This document shows positions 11,554 to 22,610 of a stretch of DNA of 64,000 nt, piece after piece. A program made the position numbers and the translations under genes. The stretch lies in contig OY294049.1 of assembly GCA_958510825.1 (NCBI GenBank), forward strand, positions 23,078,945 through 23,142,944. Direction: 5' to 3'. Source of the stretch: Brachypterus glaber (taxonomy: Eukaryota > Arthropoda > Insecta > Coleoptera > Kateretidae). Within the stretch, counting starts at the first letter, position 1. The number at the start of each line of letters is the position of its first letter. A model generated the notes under the pieces. The model saw only the letters and a program-made list of their open reading frames with translations. It was not told the DNA's origin and did not search any database.

Positions 11554-13603
11554 GGTTTACCCATGAGTGTCATACAAGGTTTTATCCAATAAATAGCTTA
11601 GGAATTCATATTTTTATTAAAAATTTTAATGACATTTACAAGAAAATAATTTGACAAGTGACAGTTGAGTGGGTAAAATAAATAATTGTCCACTCAATAA
11701 AGTAAAAGCCACGCGGGGGTTATTATTGAGTTTATCTATTTAAAATAAAGCTGGTAATTGTCTTATTATCTGTATGTATTGGATAAATATATTTTTTTAA
11801 CTTTAAGAGTTGCCTTATACTTTCTAAAATTTTGTTTATAAAAATAATACAGGTTTTCTGAAAAAAAAATTCAAAAACCGTCAATTTTTTGCCTCATAAA
11901 TCAGAACAACTCCTTAAATACGAAAATGTAAATAGCAGATAATGACTTTGCATTTTTCTATGTATCATTATAAATTGTATTTCTAATCTAAATAATATTA
12001 TCATAAATTAGGAAGGAAAAATGCATTCGTGGTACCAATTCAATATTTATACTTTTTATCAATTCTTAGATTTTTGGAAAATAACTAACGGGTGATTCTG
12101 TGCCAAATAGGACTCAAGGAAAACTTTGACTTCTTTGATTTTCCCTATTTTTGGCTTTGTTTGTCCAAAAATAACCTGATTTTTTTTCAGATTTTTTTGA
12201 CATTTATTTTTGGAGTTATGGCCTTTTAAATATGACAAAAATGCCTAATTTTTCTAAAACGTATAATTTTTAAACGGCTGTATCTCTATAACGGTAAGAT
12301 ATAGAGACTTCAGACAGTGTATTTTAAAGTTTGTTAGTTGGAAGTTATTTTGATAATAACGTAAATTTATGTTTGGTGATTTTGGTGATAGTCACCAAAG
12401 TAACCAATTTTCGGTGATATTTTACTCAAAATACGCCATCTTCGATTTTTTTTTAAATATATGTTAAACTACAGACATTTCTCTAACAGTTACCCAAATT
12501 TTGAAAATTAGACCGCCATATATTCGTCTTTGGTAAATATTTAAAAATATAGTAGCAACTCAATTTTTTATTTATTGGTAATATTATGACCACAGTTTGA
12601 TGTACGTTGTAGGTTAACTTTACCTCAATCAAATTTAAACTAAAATTAACTTTTTTGCAAACGGAATTATAAGTTAGTTGTTTAATTTTTTAATATAACT
12701 AGCCAAGACACCCGTTTTTCGCACGGAATTTTTAATAATTAGATTTTTGTTAAAATTATTCAAGGTATTATTTTTGCATTTTACAGAATGTTTTAGACAT
12801 TCATAATATTCTATAATTTGTTTAAATAAGCAATTAGTTATAACTATCCATATTTTGTAAAGCCTACTATATTTACTAAACATTGTTTAATGTCAAAAGA
12901 ATCTAAAAAAGGCATTAAGCACGCAAAGCATACGTACATATATAAGCCAAAAATCAGACAAATCGAAAAAGTCTGTGTTTAAAATTGAATATTTTGTGTT
13001 TCATTTGCCATGGAATGAGCCCAAGCGTTTTCAGCTGGAATTGTTTTTGGTAAATGCTGAGGTGGAGTAAGGGGGTCAAAAAAATCCTAGCCGAATTGTT
13101 TGAATAAGGAACCTATATTTAAAATTTGAAGTCTTTAGCTCAAAGCGTTCTCAAGTTATAGTGATCACAAATTTTCTTGAACAGACAGATATACAGATTG
13201 ACCGACACACAGATTTCTATTGGTAAACTATTATTTTTTGTATATTAAACGACGAGAAAATAAAAAAAAATTAAAAGAAATTACTAACACAGAAGAGGAA
13301 AGTAAAATTTAAGTTAGATTTCCCATGCGAAGATTGGGTATCACAGCTAGTACATATGTATATAAACTCAGTTTAAGGTTTTACAAAACATATTATGTAA
13401 GTATCTTATTATTGCATTAAAAGAACTGATGTTAGTTTGATTAATTTCTAAAACTAAATTCCCGTGCTAATAACGGGTCCACTGCTAATATATATGTATA
13501 CCAGACGTAGTAAAAAATGTTGCAGATAAATATATAATAGTTATTAAATATATCAGCATTTGGATTTCAAAAATACAGGGTAGTATTATTAACCTCCCTT
13601 TTG
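11554..13603. other. Membralin intron, AT-rich, with segments repeated near 15.1-15.5 kb
   Basis: The stretch 11985-12085 (ATAATATTATCATAAATTAG, GGTACCAATT, ACTTTTTATCAATTCT) recurs at 15345-15475. A segment with a CATGGAATGAGCC-like word (about 13005-13022) is echoed at 15278-15290. These point to two diverged copies of one element, class unknown. No gene is seen; the 69-codon minus frame at 12674-12883 is not convincing. Confidence 0.45.
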
Positions 13604-13718
13604 AAAATGGCGGGTCTGCGCGGGTATAAATGTTGCATAGACCGGACTTGAGCGGGTGAATTTCATCCGCTCAAGTCCGGTTTATGCACCATTTATACCC
13701 GCCCAGACCCGTCATTTT
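13604..13718. repeat. 115-bp imperfect hairpin with GC-rich arms
   Basis: AAAATGGCGGGTCTGCGCGG on the left and CCGCCCAGACCCGTCATTTT on the right begin two arms that stay complementary through TATAAATG and GACCGGACTTGAGCGG to a tiny loop near 13662. This is a compact foldback MITE without coding capacity. Open frames called on either strand across it arise from the palindrome. Confidence 0.8.
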
Positions 13719-14352
13719 AAGCAGGGCTGCGTTAAAAAGTGGTTGGGAAATGAAATTTTGACTGACATTTATATCTTTAATATTTTGCCCAAAGCAATCC
13801 CATGGTCGTCCCATTATGAATTTTGGCACATGGTTAGAGAAAGATCTACAGATTATTATATTTTTATTAAAAAAATCAAAGATGGCGTATTCTGAGATAA
13901 TCGTAACCAAACATTGGCGACTTTGGTGGCCATCACCAAAATCACTAAATTTTACATATCTTTAAAACATATAAAGAACTTTCACTTTCGGGTTTAGACC
14001 GTGTTAATGGATTTTCACTTTCCGACGTTTCGTCTCTTACTACTAGAGACATCTTCAGGGATTAATCTGAAACTAAGTTTCGAATCAACTTGTGTCACTA
14101 TTTATGACGAGTTGTGTTTATTCACCCGTGACGAGGTTTTTCCTATCAAAGACTTCCATATTGCAGGTAAGTGGTAACCAGTGTCCCGATTGATATTGTT
14201 AGGATGCTTGATGATTTCTATCGATTCCCGTATCTTCCTTGGCATTTTTCTGTTTTCTGTTAATATTTGTTTTGTTTCAGACAAATTGATTTTATGACCT
14301 GTTTCTTTCTTATATTGCGCTCATGCTCTTGAAGTCTTGTAGAAATTTTTCT

Positions 14353-14833
14353 CTTAGTGCTTAGCGGTATCACGGATAAAATAGGTAAACTTTTGAAAAA
14401 GTCAAATATTAAGCCTATATTTCGGTCCAACCAAAAATTAGGTCAATGTTTGACTTCAACAAAAGACTAAATACCCCTGAGTTCAGAAGGCGTATATAAA
14501 ATACCCTGCTCCTGTGGTACGGTTTACATAGGTGAAACTAAGAGAAAAATTTCTACAAGACTTCAAGAGCATGAGCGCAATATAAGAAAGAAACAAATTT
14601 CCTTATCGGCAGTAGCCGAACATGTACATGAAACAGGTCATAAAATCAATTTGTCTGAAACAAAACAAATATTAACAGAAAACAGAAAAATTCCAAGGAA
14701 GATACGGGAATCGATAGAAATCATCAAGCATCCTAACAATATCAATCGGGACACTGGTTACCACTTACCTGCAATATGGAAGTCTTTGATAGGAAAAACC
14801 TCGTCACGGGTGAATAACCACAACTCGTCATAA
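14353..14833 (+). pseudogene. Penelope-like ORF, end of reverse transcriptase and GIY-YIG endonuclease domain
   Basis: The forward frame reads ITDKIGKLLKKSNIKPIFRS, which matches the region after the RT in Penelope-like elements. It is followed by an in-frame TAA after STKD and then VYKIPCSCGTVYIGETKR. The spaced VYK...YIG pattern is the GIY-YIG nuclease signature with its CxC insertion, and it continues with ISTRLQEHE, VAEHVHETGH and the family's C-terminal tail to a stop at 14831-14833. This endonuclease nicks target DNA to prime reverse transcription. The RT core and N-terminus are missing, so the copy cannot move on its own. The reverse-strand frame at 14102-14284 is the inverted copy of the same tail. 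Confidence 0.92.
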
Positions 14834-14869
14834 ATAGTGACACAAGTTGATTCGAAACTTAGTTTCAGA

Positions 14870-14920
14870 TTAATCCCTGAAGATGTCTCTAGTAGTAAGA
14901 GACGAAACGTCGGAAAGTGA
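14870..14920 (+). ncRNA. Hammerhead-ribozyme-like core of the Penelope-like element
   Basis: CCCTGAAGA is followed by GTCTCT, a short loop, AGAGAC, then GAAACGTC. This has the form of the conserved hammerhead boxes CUGANGA, stem II and GAAA. Hammerhead ribozymes are known from Penelope-like terminal regions. One extra U lies between CUGAAGA and stem II, and I could not place a clear stem III partner or cleavage site upstream, so activity is doubtful. The same motif lies inverted at about 14020-14060, and again in the copy at 37.4-37.8 kb. Confidence 0.5.
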
Positions 14921-15011
14921 AAATCCATTAACACGGTCTAAACCCGAAAGTGAAAGTTCTTTATATCTTAATGGCCGTGAAAGCTTAAAATCTAAAATCT
15001 TTAAAACATAT

Positions 15012-17070
15012 TAAAACACAAAAAAATGGCTTTAAAATATTTTTTTTTTAAATCTGTATCTTTTAGCGTTACTGAGATAGAGCTGTTTAAAAACAGGCTG
15101 TTTTAATAACTTTTGCATTTTTTGCCAATTTCAAAAGGCCGTAACTCCATAAATAAGGGCCAACGAATCTGAAAATTATATAAGTTCTTATTAAGCATAC
15201 GTAGAGCAAGTATACCAAAAATGATTAAAATCGAAGAAGTCGATGTCCAAAATTGACCTTTTAGGGTCCTATTTGGCGTGGAATGAGCCTAACATAAACA
15301 TTATATTTTTAATTATCTGTTTTCAAAATTAAAATTATATTGTTTAATAAAATAATATTATCATAAATTAGGCAGGTAGGAACAATGCACTGGCGGTACC
15401 AATTTGATATATTAAAAAAGTATACCTACTTATACTTTTTATCAATTCTAAATGTAGTTACATATTTGGAAAATAACCAACATAAACATTATTTTTTAAT
15501 TATCTATAAACTACATTCTATTGTGTACTTAAACTGATAACTTTATAATTTTGTATTTAAAATAAGGGGCTCTTGGAGAAGTGTGTGAACCTCATATTTT
15601 GTAGAAGATGTTATCAAGAAGAGATATCCTGAGAGCTCACGATAAAAAAAGATAAGCAAAGATTCAATTTAAATTTATAATTACACTAGGCAACAAATCT
15701 CAACTTTTTTTTTTGCCCCAATCGGAAAGTAAATTTTTCTTACTAATTCGAGGGCGTATAAACCCAATCTAACCTTAGAAAAATTTCAGCACCTAAAATT
15801 TTTGAGATATAAGTCCAGGAAAAAATTACGTTTTTTTTTCAAAATCTTAAAAAAAAAGTAGGATTTTGAAAGTTTTAGGGTATATAAAAAAATAAAAGTA
15901 AAAATACGAGGAACTCTAAAATATATATGCCAAGGACCTACTGTAAGTACGCGAAAAATAATAAAAAGCTTAAAATGAAAGTGAAGAGTTTACTTAATTG
16001 CTCTTTTGTGGCAAAACTATCAAATCTGTATAAAAATTTTATATGACTTAATTTGTAGATTATAAAATTCTCTACAAAAATATTCATACAAATATTTTTT
16101 TATTTTGCTTAATTTGTTCGCAAAAAGTATATAAATGAAAAAGAAACAATATTAAAGTACACAGTGTAAAGTTTTTTCCCATGCCCAAAAAATATATTTT
16201 TCTTATCAATTTAAAGGCACAGAATCCAAATTTAACCTTAAAAAAAATCCAGCACGTCTTATTTTTTAAATTTTAGTACATGCATTTATGCCAATTTAAA
16301 AATAATTTATAAAACAAAATATTGTGTATTTTTTTTTTTAATGGTTCTACATCATAAAAATGTTACTTTATTACATAAGAACCATATTACGTAATATTTT
16401 TTTAGTTCATTTTTGACCCCTAGTAATGATTTTTGACAATTTTTAGTATGAGTAGGTGGCGATAAGCTTGTCCCCTGATGCACCCTTCTCCTTACCCTCC
16501 ACCCCTACTTAGTTTTGTTACGTTTTACATTTTTATTTTTTAATATTTTTTTCATAATATCCCTATTTATTCTACCTATGAACTTAAAGTTTCCATGTTT
16601 TAAGTTGGGTATTTTTTAACCAATATTGAGTGGCCGAATCTAAATTTTTCCTTGGAATATTTTTATCTCCCATGATTTTAGAACAAAAGAGGGATAAAAT
16701 AATGATTTTTTAACATTGTTATCTTACTTTTCTCAGGAAACTTGGGTAATAGAAATATTCTGAGGCAGATTTGGTTTCAGCGACCCAAAATTAGTTAAAA
16801 AAACATATGACTCCAATCAGGGCAAGAAACCGTGTTGCCTAGTGTTATTGTAATATTTAATAGTGTAAGGTATAAAATAAATGTTTGAATTCCGTGCGGC
16901 TTTTTTATTTGTATAGATGGTGTCTAAATTGCAAGTACTGTATTATATTTCGAGATTTTTTTTTATATAATGGAGAAGAGTAATTTAGTGAAAAGTATCT
17001 ATTCAAAATTTGTTGTATTAAAACAGTCGACTAAGGTATAAAACACCTTTTATAGGTCCCAGAAAGACTA
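15012..17070. other. Membralin intron, AT-rich, no gene seen
   Basis: The first part (15040-15290) resembles material near 12100-13020, and 15345-15475 resembles 11985-12085. The rest is AT-rich sequence with no recognised termini. Around 16370-16510 a less AT-rich patch contains TATTACGTAATA, but nothing diagnostic. Confidence 0.4.
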
Positions 17071-17107
17071 TAAATAAATAAATAAATAAATAAAAAATAA
17101 ATAAAGA
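17071..17107. repeat. (AAAT)n microsatellite
   Basis: A run of TAAATAAATAAATAAA, about 37 bp. It may be the 3' tail of a retroposed sequence to its left, but no coding part was found. Confidence 0.8.
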
Positions 17108-17139
17108 TTACAAAAAAATAAAAAAAAAATATAATAACA

Positions 17140-18620
17140 AGCCGTGGAGATATGTAATGCTTCGTATTCCATAATATACTCATCATAGTGAACGGTATAT
17201 TGCATTTAACAAATAACGCAAGTTAAAACTATTTGAAACGCAAAATAATATACTACTACAAAAAATTAAGGGAACAAAAAAAATTTTGTAGTGTTTTTTG
17301 AAGAGCTGTATCTATGTGAAAAATGGTTGTATCGATATGAAAAGATTTAAGTTTCTAGTTTCGAGATCTTTTGGTAGAAAATTTTGGTGAGCTACGGTTA
17401 TCGCTATAATAAGAAATAGCGCGAGACAACAATTTTCCATTTTTTTAAGCGTCCATGGGCTCGGGAATTTTTTTAGTTAAACCAATGTATAAGTCAGTTA
17501 GCTTCTTTATTCAGCTTCAATTTGGTATTGTTTTGGTCTCTCTACGTCAATTTATTGCTGAGATATCCAAATGAACGCAAAAGAAAATCCTTTTGTCTTT
17601 GTTCATCGATATTAAATATTTTTTAGGAAGAATACACTTGTTCCTTTGGTTTGTTTTGACCAATCGGTCCGGAAGAAAAGTTCGATGGATCAATTTGAAA
17701 ATTTACGAGGCTATTGGGGGTACATTAAGCTGTAAAAAAAAACTAGCAACAATGGTCTTCCCATCAATATTTGTATAGTAGCGGCAGATTTACTAAAAAA
17801 AAACATAAAGTCATTTTTTTGTACTTTTTTCAAATGAACGTTGAGGCTGAAAAATATATTAAAAAATCATGAAAGGGTCGTATAGGCGGTTTATTCAAGT
17901 TTTTAAAGCTGCCCTCAAATTTACTGTGCGTTCATTGGTTGCTGAGATATCGATAAACAAAGACAAAAGGATCCTTTTTCATTCAAAATCGGATATCTAA
18001 GCAAAAAATTGACGTAGAGAAACAAAAAAAAAGAAAATTGAATCTGAATAAACAAGCTAACTGACTTATTCATTGGTTTAACCCGAGCCCGTGGATCCTA
18101 AGAGAAACAAAGATCTCAATAACCAGTATGACCTCCTCTGTTCTCAAGCAAAACATTTACGCCCAAAATATTATTTAACCAATCATCCTTCCATTGCAAA
18201 ACGAAACTGAAGATAATTTCATTTTTATGGACGATAACCCCTCTCTCCACCGCACAAGAAGGGTTACCAGTTTACTACAGTAAGGGAATGTTCAAAGAGT
18301 TCATTCAGCAAACTCACAGGACATGAATCCTTGTAAGAACGCGTGAGGGATGCTAAAAAGGGCTATTTTGAATAGAGGTTCACACTTCAGGAGCTAATTG
18401 TTTCTGCTCAAGAAGAGTGGAACAATAACAGCATTTTTATTGGCATGCACAGACGTGTTAATGTTTTGCTTGAGAACAAAGGAAGAGATACTGGTTATTT
18501 ACATCTTTGTTTCTCACATTTTGTGACGACTTTGGCTATCTAATAGGTAAACAAGCAATGAAGATATGTAATGCTACGCATTCCATTATATATTATCCAC
18601 AGTAAAATTATCCCAAATAC
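17140..18620. mobile_element. Tc1/mariner remains in a large foldback arrangement
   Basis: Two inverted arms face each other. The left arm, about 17450-17620, has GGGCTCGGG, AAACCAATGTATAAGTCAG, CTACGTCAATTTATTGC and CTTTTGTCTTTGTTCATCGA. The right arm, about 17935-18095, carries the complementary words. Right of them lies a transposase fragment in both orientations (18110-18160 inverted, 18379-18512 forward). The outer flanks (17142-17170 and 18549-18580) share the word AGATATGTAATGCT in direct orientation, which is also the arm sequence of the foldback at 47200-47795. The element is heavily rearranged and its exact ends are uncertain. Confidence 0.6.
18379..18512 (+). pseudogene. Tc1-like transposase, C-terminal fragment
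   Basis: The frame starting at 18379 reads FTLQELIVSAQEEWNN, then MHRRVNVLLENKGRDTGY. Tc1/mariner transposases end with a helix containing a QEEWNxI motif, then MxRRVxAVLxAxGGxTxY. The DDE catalytic residues are not present. An inverted, shorter copy (LENRGGHTGY-like) is at about 18110-18160 on the minus strand. The fragment is probably non-functional. Confidence 0.8.
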
Positions 18621-19044
18621 CCATTCCCAAAAAAATTGTAATAAAAAAAAAAATATTTCATTATGCGAAAAAAAATTTTTTATCAAAAAAAATCAAAAAA
18701 CAATCAAAAAAAAAATTTTACAATTTTTTTTTTAATAAGATCTTTTTTAAAACAGTATTTTTTTTCTTTATTTTCACTTTACAAAAAACGAAAAAAAAAA
18801 TAGTTTTTTTTTTGTTTTTTAGAAAGGTTTAACACCCCCTAACTTTTTTGTTGTTGGGGGGATTACTTTCAAAACGGGTAGAATTTATCTTTATAATAAA
18901 GGTAATTTTTCCTGACAAATTTACGATAACCGGAATTTGCTTTCAGCTTTTTTCGATTTTTTTTTAAATTTAACCCCCCATAACTTTTTGTTTGGGGGGA
19001 TTACTTTTAAAATTGGTAGAATTGATCCTTATAATAAAATTAAT
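18621..19044. repeat. Low-complexity A/T DNA and two copies of the AACCCCCTAACTTTTT module
   Basis: 18621-18830 is A/T-run sequence like 1-397 and 56440-56600. From 18831 two tandem modules (TTAACACCCCCTAACTTTTT, GGGGGGATTACTTT, TAGAATT, TTATAATAAA) match those at 2531-2790. The second module runs to about 19044, that is, into the splice donor of the membralin exon that begins at 19047. Confidence 0.65.
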
Positions 19045-19046
19045 AC

Positions 19047-19292
19047 CTTCTGCTTCATCAACATGTTCATCAGTGCTCGTTTCAGAAATTGGTTTTGTTT
19101 GATCTTCAGTTATTTCACTATTTTGATTAGTTTCTGTTTGGAGAGCTCTACCTTCTGCCACTGTGTACTGTGATTCACCACTTGGGCTGATACCTGGCCA
19201 TTTTGTTGAGGAAACTTCGTCATTTTTTATCATACTGAATGGTCCAATCTGATGAGATACGTTTATGGTGTCAATACTGGTATTTATAAAAT
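19047..19292 (-). CDS. TMEM259: Membralin (TMEM259), second exon in this window
   Basis: A 246-base minus-strand exon with acceptor TTTTTTTTAG just above 19292 and donor GTATTA at 19041-19046. Its first two bases complete an Asn codon with the A left by the exon at 25478-26021, and its final G joins GTT at 10160, so the three exons are in one frame. It encodes NFINTSIDTINVSHQIGPFS, KWPGISPSGE, then a long acidic, Ser/Thr/Gln-rich stretch to DEHVDEAE. This is the poorly conserved hydrophilic loop that follows the first transmembrane region in membralins. The assignment therefore rests mainly on phase and position between two conserved exons. The donor is non-canonical after GTAT and is formed at the edge of a dispersed repeat. 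Confidence 0.82.
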
Positions 19293-19358
19293 CTAAAAAA
19301 AATACACCTATAAACATTTTTTCTCTTCGTTATAGTTATCGCAGCTTCACAGCAGAGG

Positions 19359-19921
19359 AATATTCAAAGAACTTTTACCTCAAGAAGTAATTTCAGACCA
19401 ATGTTTATAAAGGTGTCATCTTTTTGTTTGTTTATTTACTAACAGAAACGCGATACAGCTTTGCGGTGTAAAATGTAGATGTCGCTAGTCGACTTTCAGG
19501 CTACCTAGTAGCGATGTTGCGTAGTTTCCACCTTATCATGAATTCAAATCATTATACTTAAATTAAAAATGTAAAAAACTTTATTGTGTATACTATAATT
19601 ATGTTTAATAATATAGTATATTTAAATCTATTAAAATTAAACTACTAGTTCATATAAAACTCATACAGAACTAATGTTTCTTAAAATTTACAATAAAATA
19701 TCCAAAGTATATGTTTCCAATCGGCAACACTGTACCCCCTGTCAGTCATTTTCGACATTAGACTGTGAGTTTACACATTCTTTCTCTCTCTTTACGCGTA
19801 CTAAGTGTAAACAATAATCACTCCCCACCAGCCCCTCACCGTAGTTGGTTCACGCTGCAAACAAAGCATACGGTAGATTTCAGCATGTTCCTTCTTGAGG
19901 TAAAAGTTCTTTGAGAATATT
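19359..19921. mobile_element. Unclassified element with inverted terminal arms
   Basis: AATATTCAAAGAACTTTTAC (from 19359) and CTTCTTGAGGTAAAAGTTCT (from 19891) are inverse copies over about 30 bp. They enclose about 560 bp of otherwise plain DNA with a GC-richer patch near 19480-19520. No TSD was clear. It lies in the membralin intron close to the acceptor of the exon ending at 19292. Confidence 0.6.
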
Positions 19922-20149
19922 GTATGTTTACTTCGGACCCCGAAAAAAATATATAATTACCCCACCCCTATTTCTACCAAAAATAATCCCAGTCTAGAAC
20001 CTTGGATAAGGAACCTATTAAAGCGTGTGCTTTTTATATATTTGTTTTTTATTAAGCACCCCACGCTTTTGTTTTCAGCACCCCAGTCACCCCACGCACC
20101 AAGCATCTAACACTTTTAATTTCATACCTAAAATGAATACACTGCCCAG

Positions 20150-20760
20150 TAAAAGAGCTTTCCCATTTTTCACCTCCGCCCGTAAAATGGATTTTTTATT
20201 ATCAGAATCACTTTCAGCAACCATAAAAACCTTAATATACCAATTTTCACGAAAACTACCCTCTGCCCCTTTAGGGGTAAAGTTAGATTTTTTTCATAAT
20301 CAGATTCACTTTCAACAACCTCAAAAACCCCAATATAACAATTTTCACGAAAACTACCCCTCACTCCTCAGGGGGTGGATTTAGAAAAATTTTATTATCA
20401 GATTCAATCTCAGCAACCTCAAAAACCCCAATACAACCAGTTTTCACGAAAACTACCCCCACCTCTCAGGGGGTGAAATTAGAAAAAAAATATTATCAGA
20501 TTCATATTCGTCGACCCCAAAAACCCCTATATACTAATTTTGAAGAAAATATTAATAATATTGCAAAATATTTACCCCCTCACCCCCTCGGGGGTGAAAT
20601 TAGAAAAGTTTTTTTATCAGATTCAATTTCAGCAACCTCAAACCATATAAAGCAAATTTCAAATTTTTCTAAAAAAAATGTATTTTTCCCCATTTGCCGC
20701 ACCCCAATGTTTACCAAAAACAATTCCAAACGAGAACTTTTGGTAACATACCTGTATGCC
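20150..20760. repeat. Tandem repeat of roughly 95-120 bp, about five copies
   Basis: Each unit contains TTATCAGATTCA, TCAGCAACCTCAAAAACCCC, CAATTTTCACGAAAACTACC and CTCAGGGGGTG in that order. Copies begin near 20195, 20290, 20390, 20490 and 20605 and are diverged. The array flows into the word pair CGTTCTTAAGTTATCGTGCC / TTTCCCGGACAGACCGA seen at other places (9735, 13140, 22090). It is probably the interior of one dispersed element. Open frames across it are not genes. Confidence 0.75.
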
Positions 20761-22460
20761 AAATTTCAAGTCTCTAGCTTAAAGCGTTCTTAAGTTATCG
20801 TGCCCACAAGATTTCCCGGACAGACCGATCGACCGACAGACCGACAATTTTTTTTTTGCTTTAAATTGATTTATATCGACATAAAACGTCATAAAACGCA
20901 AAAATACACAAAAAAAATTGAAAATTTTTGCACGAATACAAGGCTTTCCGAAATTTTGAAAAATTTCAAAATGGGAAAGCAATAGTTTATTATAAACAAG
21001 ACTTTTTTTCTACGTATTTTTGGGTGCTGAAAACGAGTATGGCAATTAAAAAAATTCTTGACCCCTTAAAATCTTGAGATATGGCGCACATTGTTTTTGT
21101 TTTTGTATGCATTCAAGGCCAAAACAAAAATCCACAAGATTTCAGAAAAAGTTTTTTTTATAGAAATATTGCTAAATAAAAATGATTTATGTCATAACTT
21201 GCAGACTTTAAATATCTACCCTAGATAGTTTTTACAGTGCCATAAACTCCAAATATGGCACTATTTGTGTGTTTTCGGATATATTTCATTAAAATTTTTA
21301 TATAAATAATACAGATAGCCAAAAATTTATAAATGTAATACTACTACATACATATGCTGTATAAAATATTACATACATCTTTTTATGTCCAATGGTGGGG
21401 AGTCTGGGGGGTTTAACGTTGTACCTGTCAAAAGAAATATATCATAATATTATCTCAGGGCTCCCACCGAAAAATTTCAGATTTTTTTTTATGATTTTAT
21501 GAAAATTTTAGACAATTTATGACAAATTTTATGACAAAATATTTGGACAAAAAAGCGGAAATCTTCCATTTTAAATCCTTATTCTACAACACTCTATCTC
21601 TAGCCAGGGCCGGACCGATCCAGTCAAAGCCCCGGGGAAACTTAGAATTTTATGGTATATTTTAATTTTAAAACAGTGTTGCAATTCAAAGTTTCATTAA
21701 AATGCAAGAAAGCTCTAGCACCTCAGGCGATTTTTTTTATTTAACGTTAAGTTTTACAAAATGATCGTCAGCCCTCCATCAACTAAGTTAGCGCTGCAGG
21801 CGACATTTTTTACGAATTTTGTTAATTTAATTCCGTTAAAAAAAAATTAAAAGAACCGCATATTTGCTCATCAAATGAAGTATAAACTAAAATAAACTGT
21901 CGACGTCGGAACTCCTCGAACCCGGGCCCCGGGGAAGCTTCCCTCTAAATTCGGCCCCGCCTCTAACATCCCTTTCTTTAGATATAACCCTTTTAAAAAT
22001 AGGTTATTTGCCCATTTGCATTCCGATTTTTACCAAAAAGAATTCCAACTGAGAACTTCTGGAAGGAAAGGTATATAGCAAATTTACCTCAAAGCATTTT
22101 TGAGTTATCGTGCCCACAAGAATTACCGCACAGACCACCCCGAGGGGTGGTGGTTTTGGAACAGAAACGGTTTCAGCAACCTCGGAAGCCCCTATATGCC
22201 AATTTTTACGATATGGGCGATAGGCCGGTCCTTGCACGTATTTTTTATTTTCTTGCTAGAGAATAAAATTTTATACTTAATAGATAACTTTTTTAAAATT
22301 TATTTAAAAAAAAAAACAAATTAATTTAGGTTTCAACTCATTTCGTTTAAGGGGTCTTTCTACCTTCTACATCCAAACCAAACTTCAGAAAAAAAAGAAC
22401 TTCTCTCCCAGGTCGCTCTAAAGTTTGAGTATTTTTATGAAATTTTATGACTTTTATAAC
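20761..22460. other. Membralin intron, fragments of dispersed repeats
   Basis: 22020-22230 repeats the words of the array at 20150-20850 (TTATCGTGCCCACAAGAATT, TTTCAGCAACCTCGGAAGCC), so it is another copy of that family. 21470-21560 and 23170-23260 share TTTTATGACAAATT-like words. The patch 21900-21965 is GC-richer. No exon was recognised. Confidence 0.45.
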
Positions 22461-22610
22461 AGTATAGTATATTCTATAACTAGTATGGAATAGACAATAT
22501 TCCGCGCGAGCGGAAAGTTTGTCATACGAGCCGGTAGGCGAGTATGACGGTCCCGCGAACGCGGAATGACTATTCCATACCTGTTGTAGACTATACTTTT
22601 TCTTCGACTG
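22461..22610. repeat. Foldback with GC-rich tip
   Basis: AGTATAGT, TATGGAATAG and TATTCCGCG on the left mirror CGCGGAATGA, CTATTCCATA and ACTATACT on the right. The tip contains GTCATACGAG / GAGTATGAC around CCGGTAGGC. CpG is frequent here, in contrast to the surroundings. It belongs to the same style of foldback as 11484-11553 and 62092-62243. Confidence 0.7.

Larger units (their letters stand above)
13973..14996. mobile_element. Penelope-like retroelement with inverted terminal arms
   Basis: Flanked by an exact 15-bp target duplication, ATCTTTAAAACATAT, at 13958-13972 and 14997-15011. The left part (13973-14352) is a reverse-complement copy of the element's own 3' region, with a small internal deletion. 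The right part (14353-14996) is the 3' region in forward orientation, ending in the same terminal sequence plus ATATCTTAATGGCCGTGAAA. Head-to-head partial copies of this kind are typical of Penelope-like elements. The forward part encodes the GIY-YIG endonuclease end of the single ORF. Both arms carry a hammerhead-like core. A much shorter relative is at 37399-37859. Confidence 0.9.

Noticed and set aside
14102..14284. Minus-strand 60-codon frame
   Set aside because: Not an independent gene; it is the inverted copy of the Penelope ORF tail.
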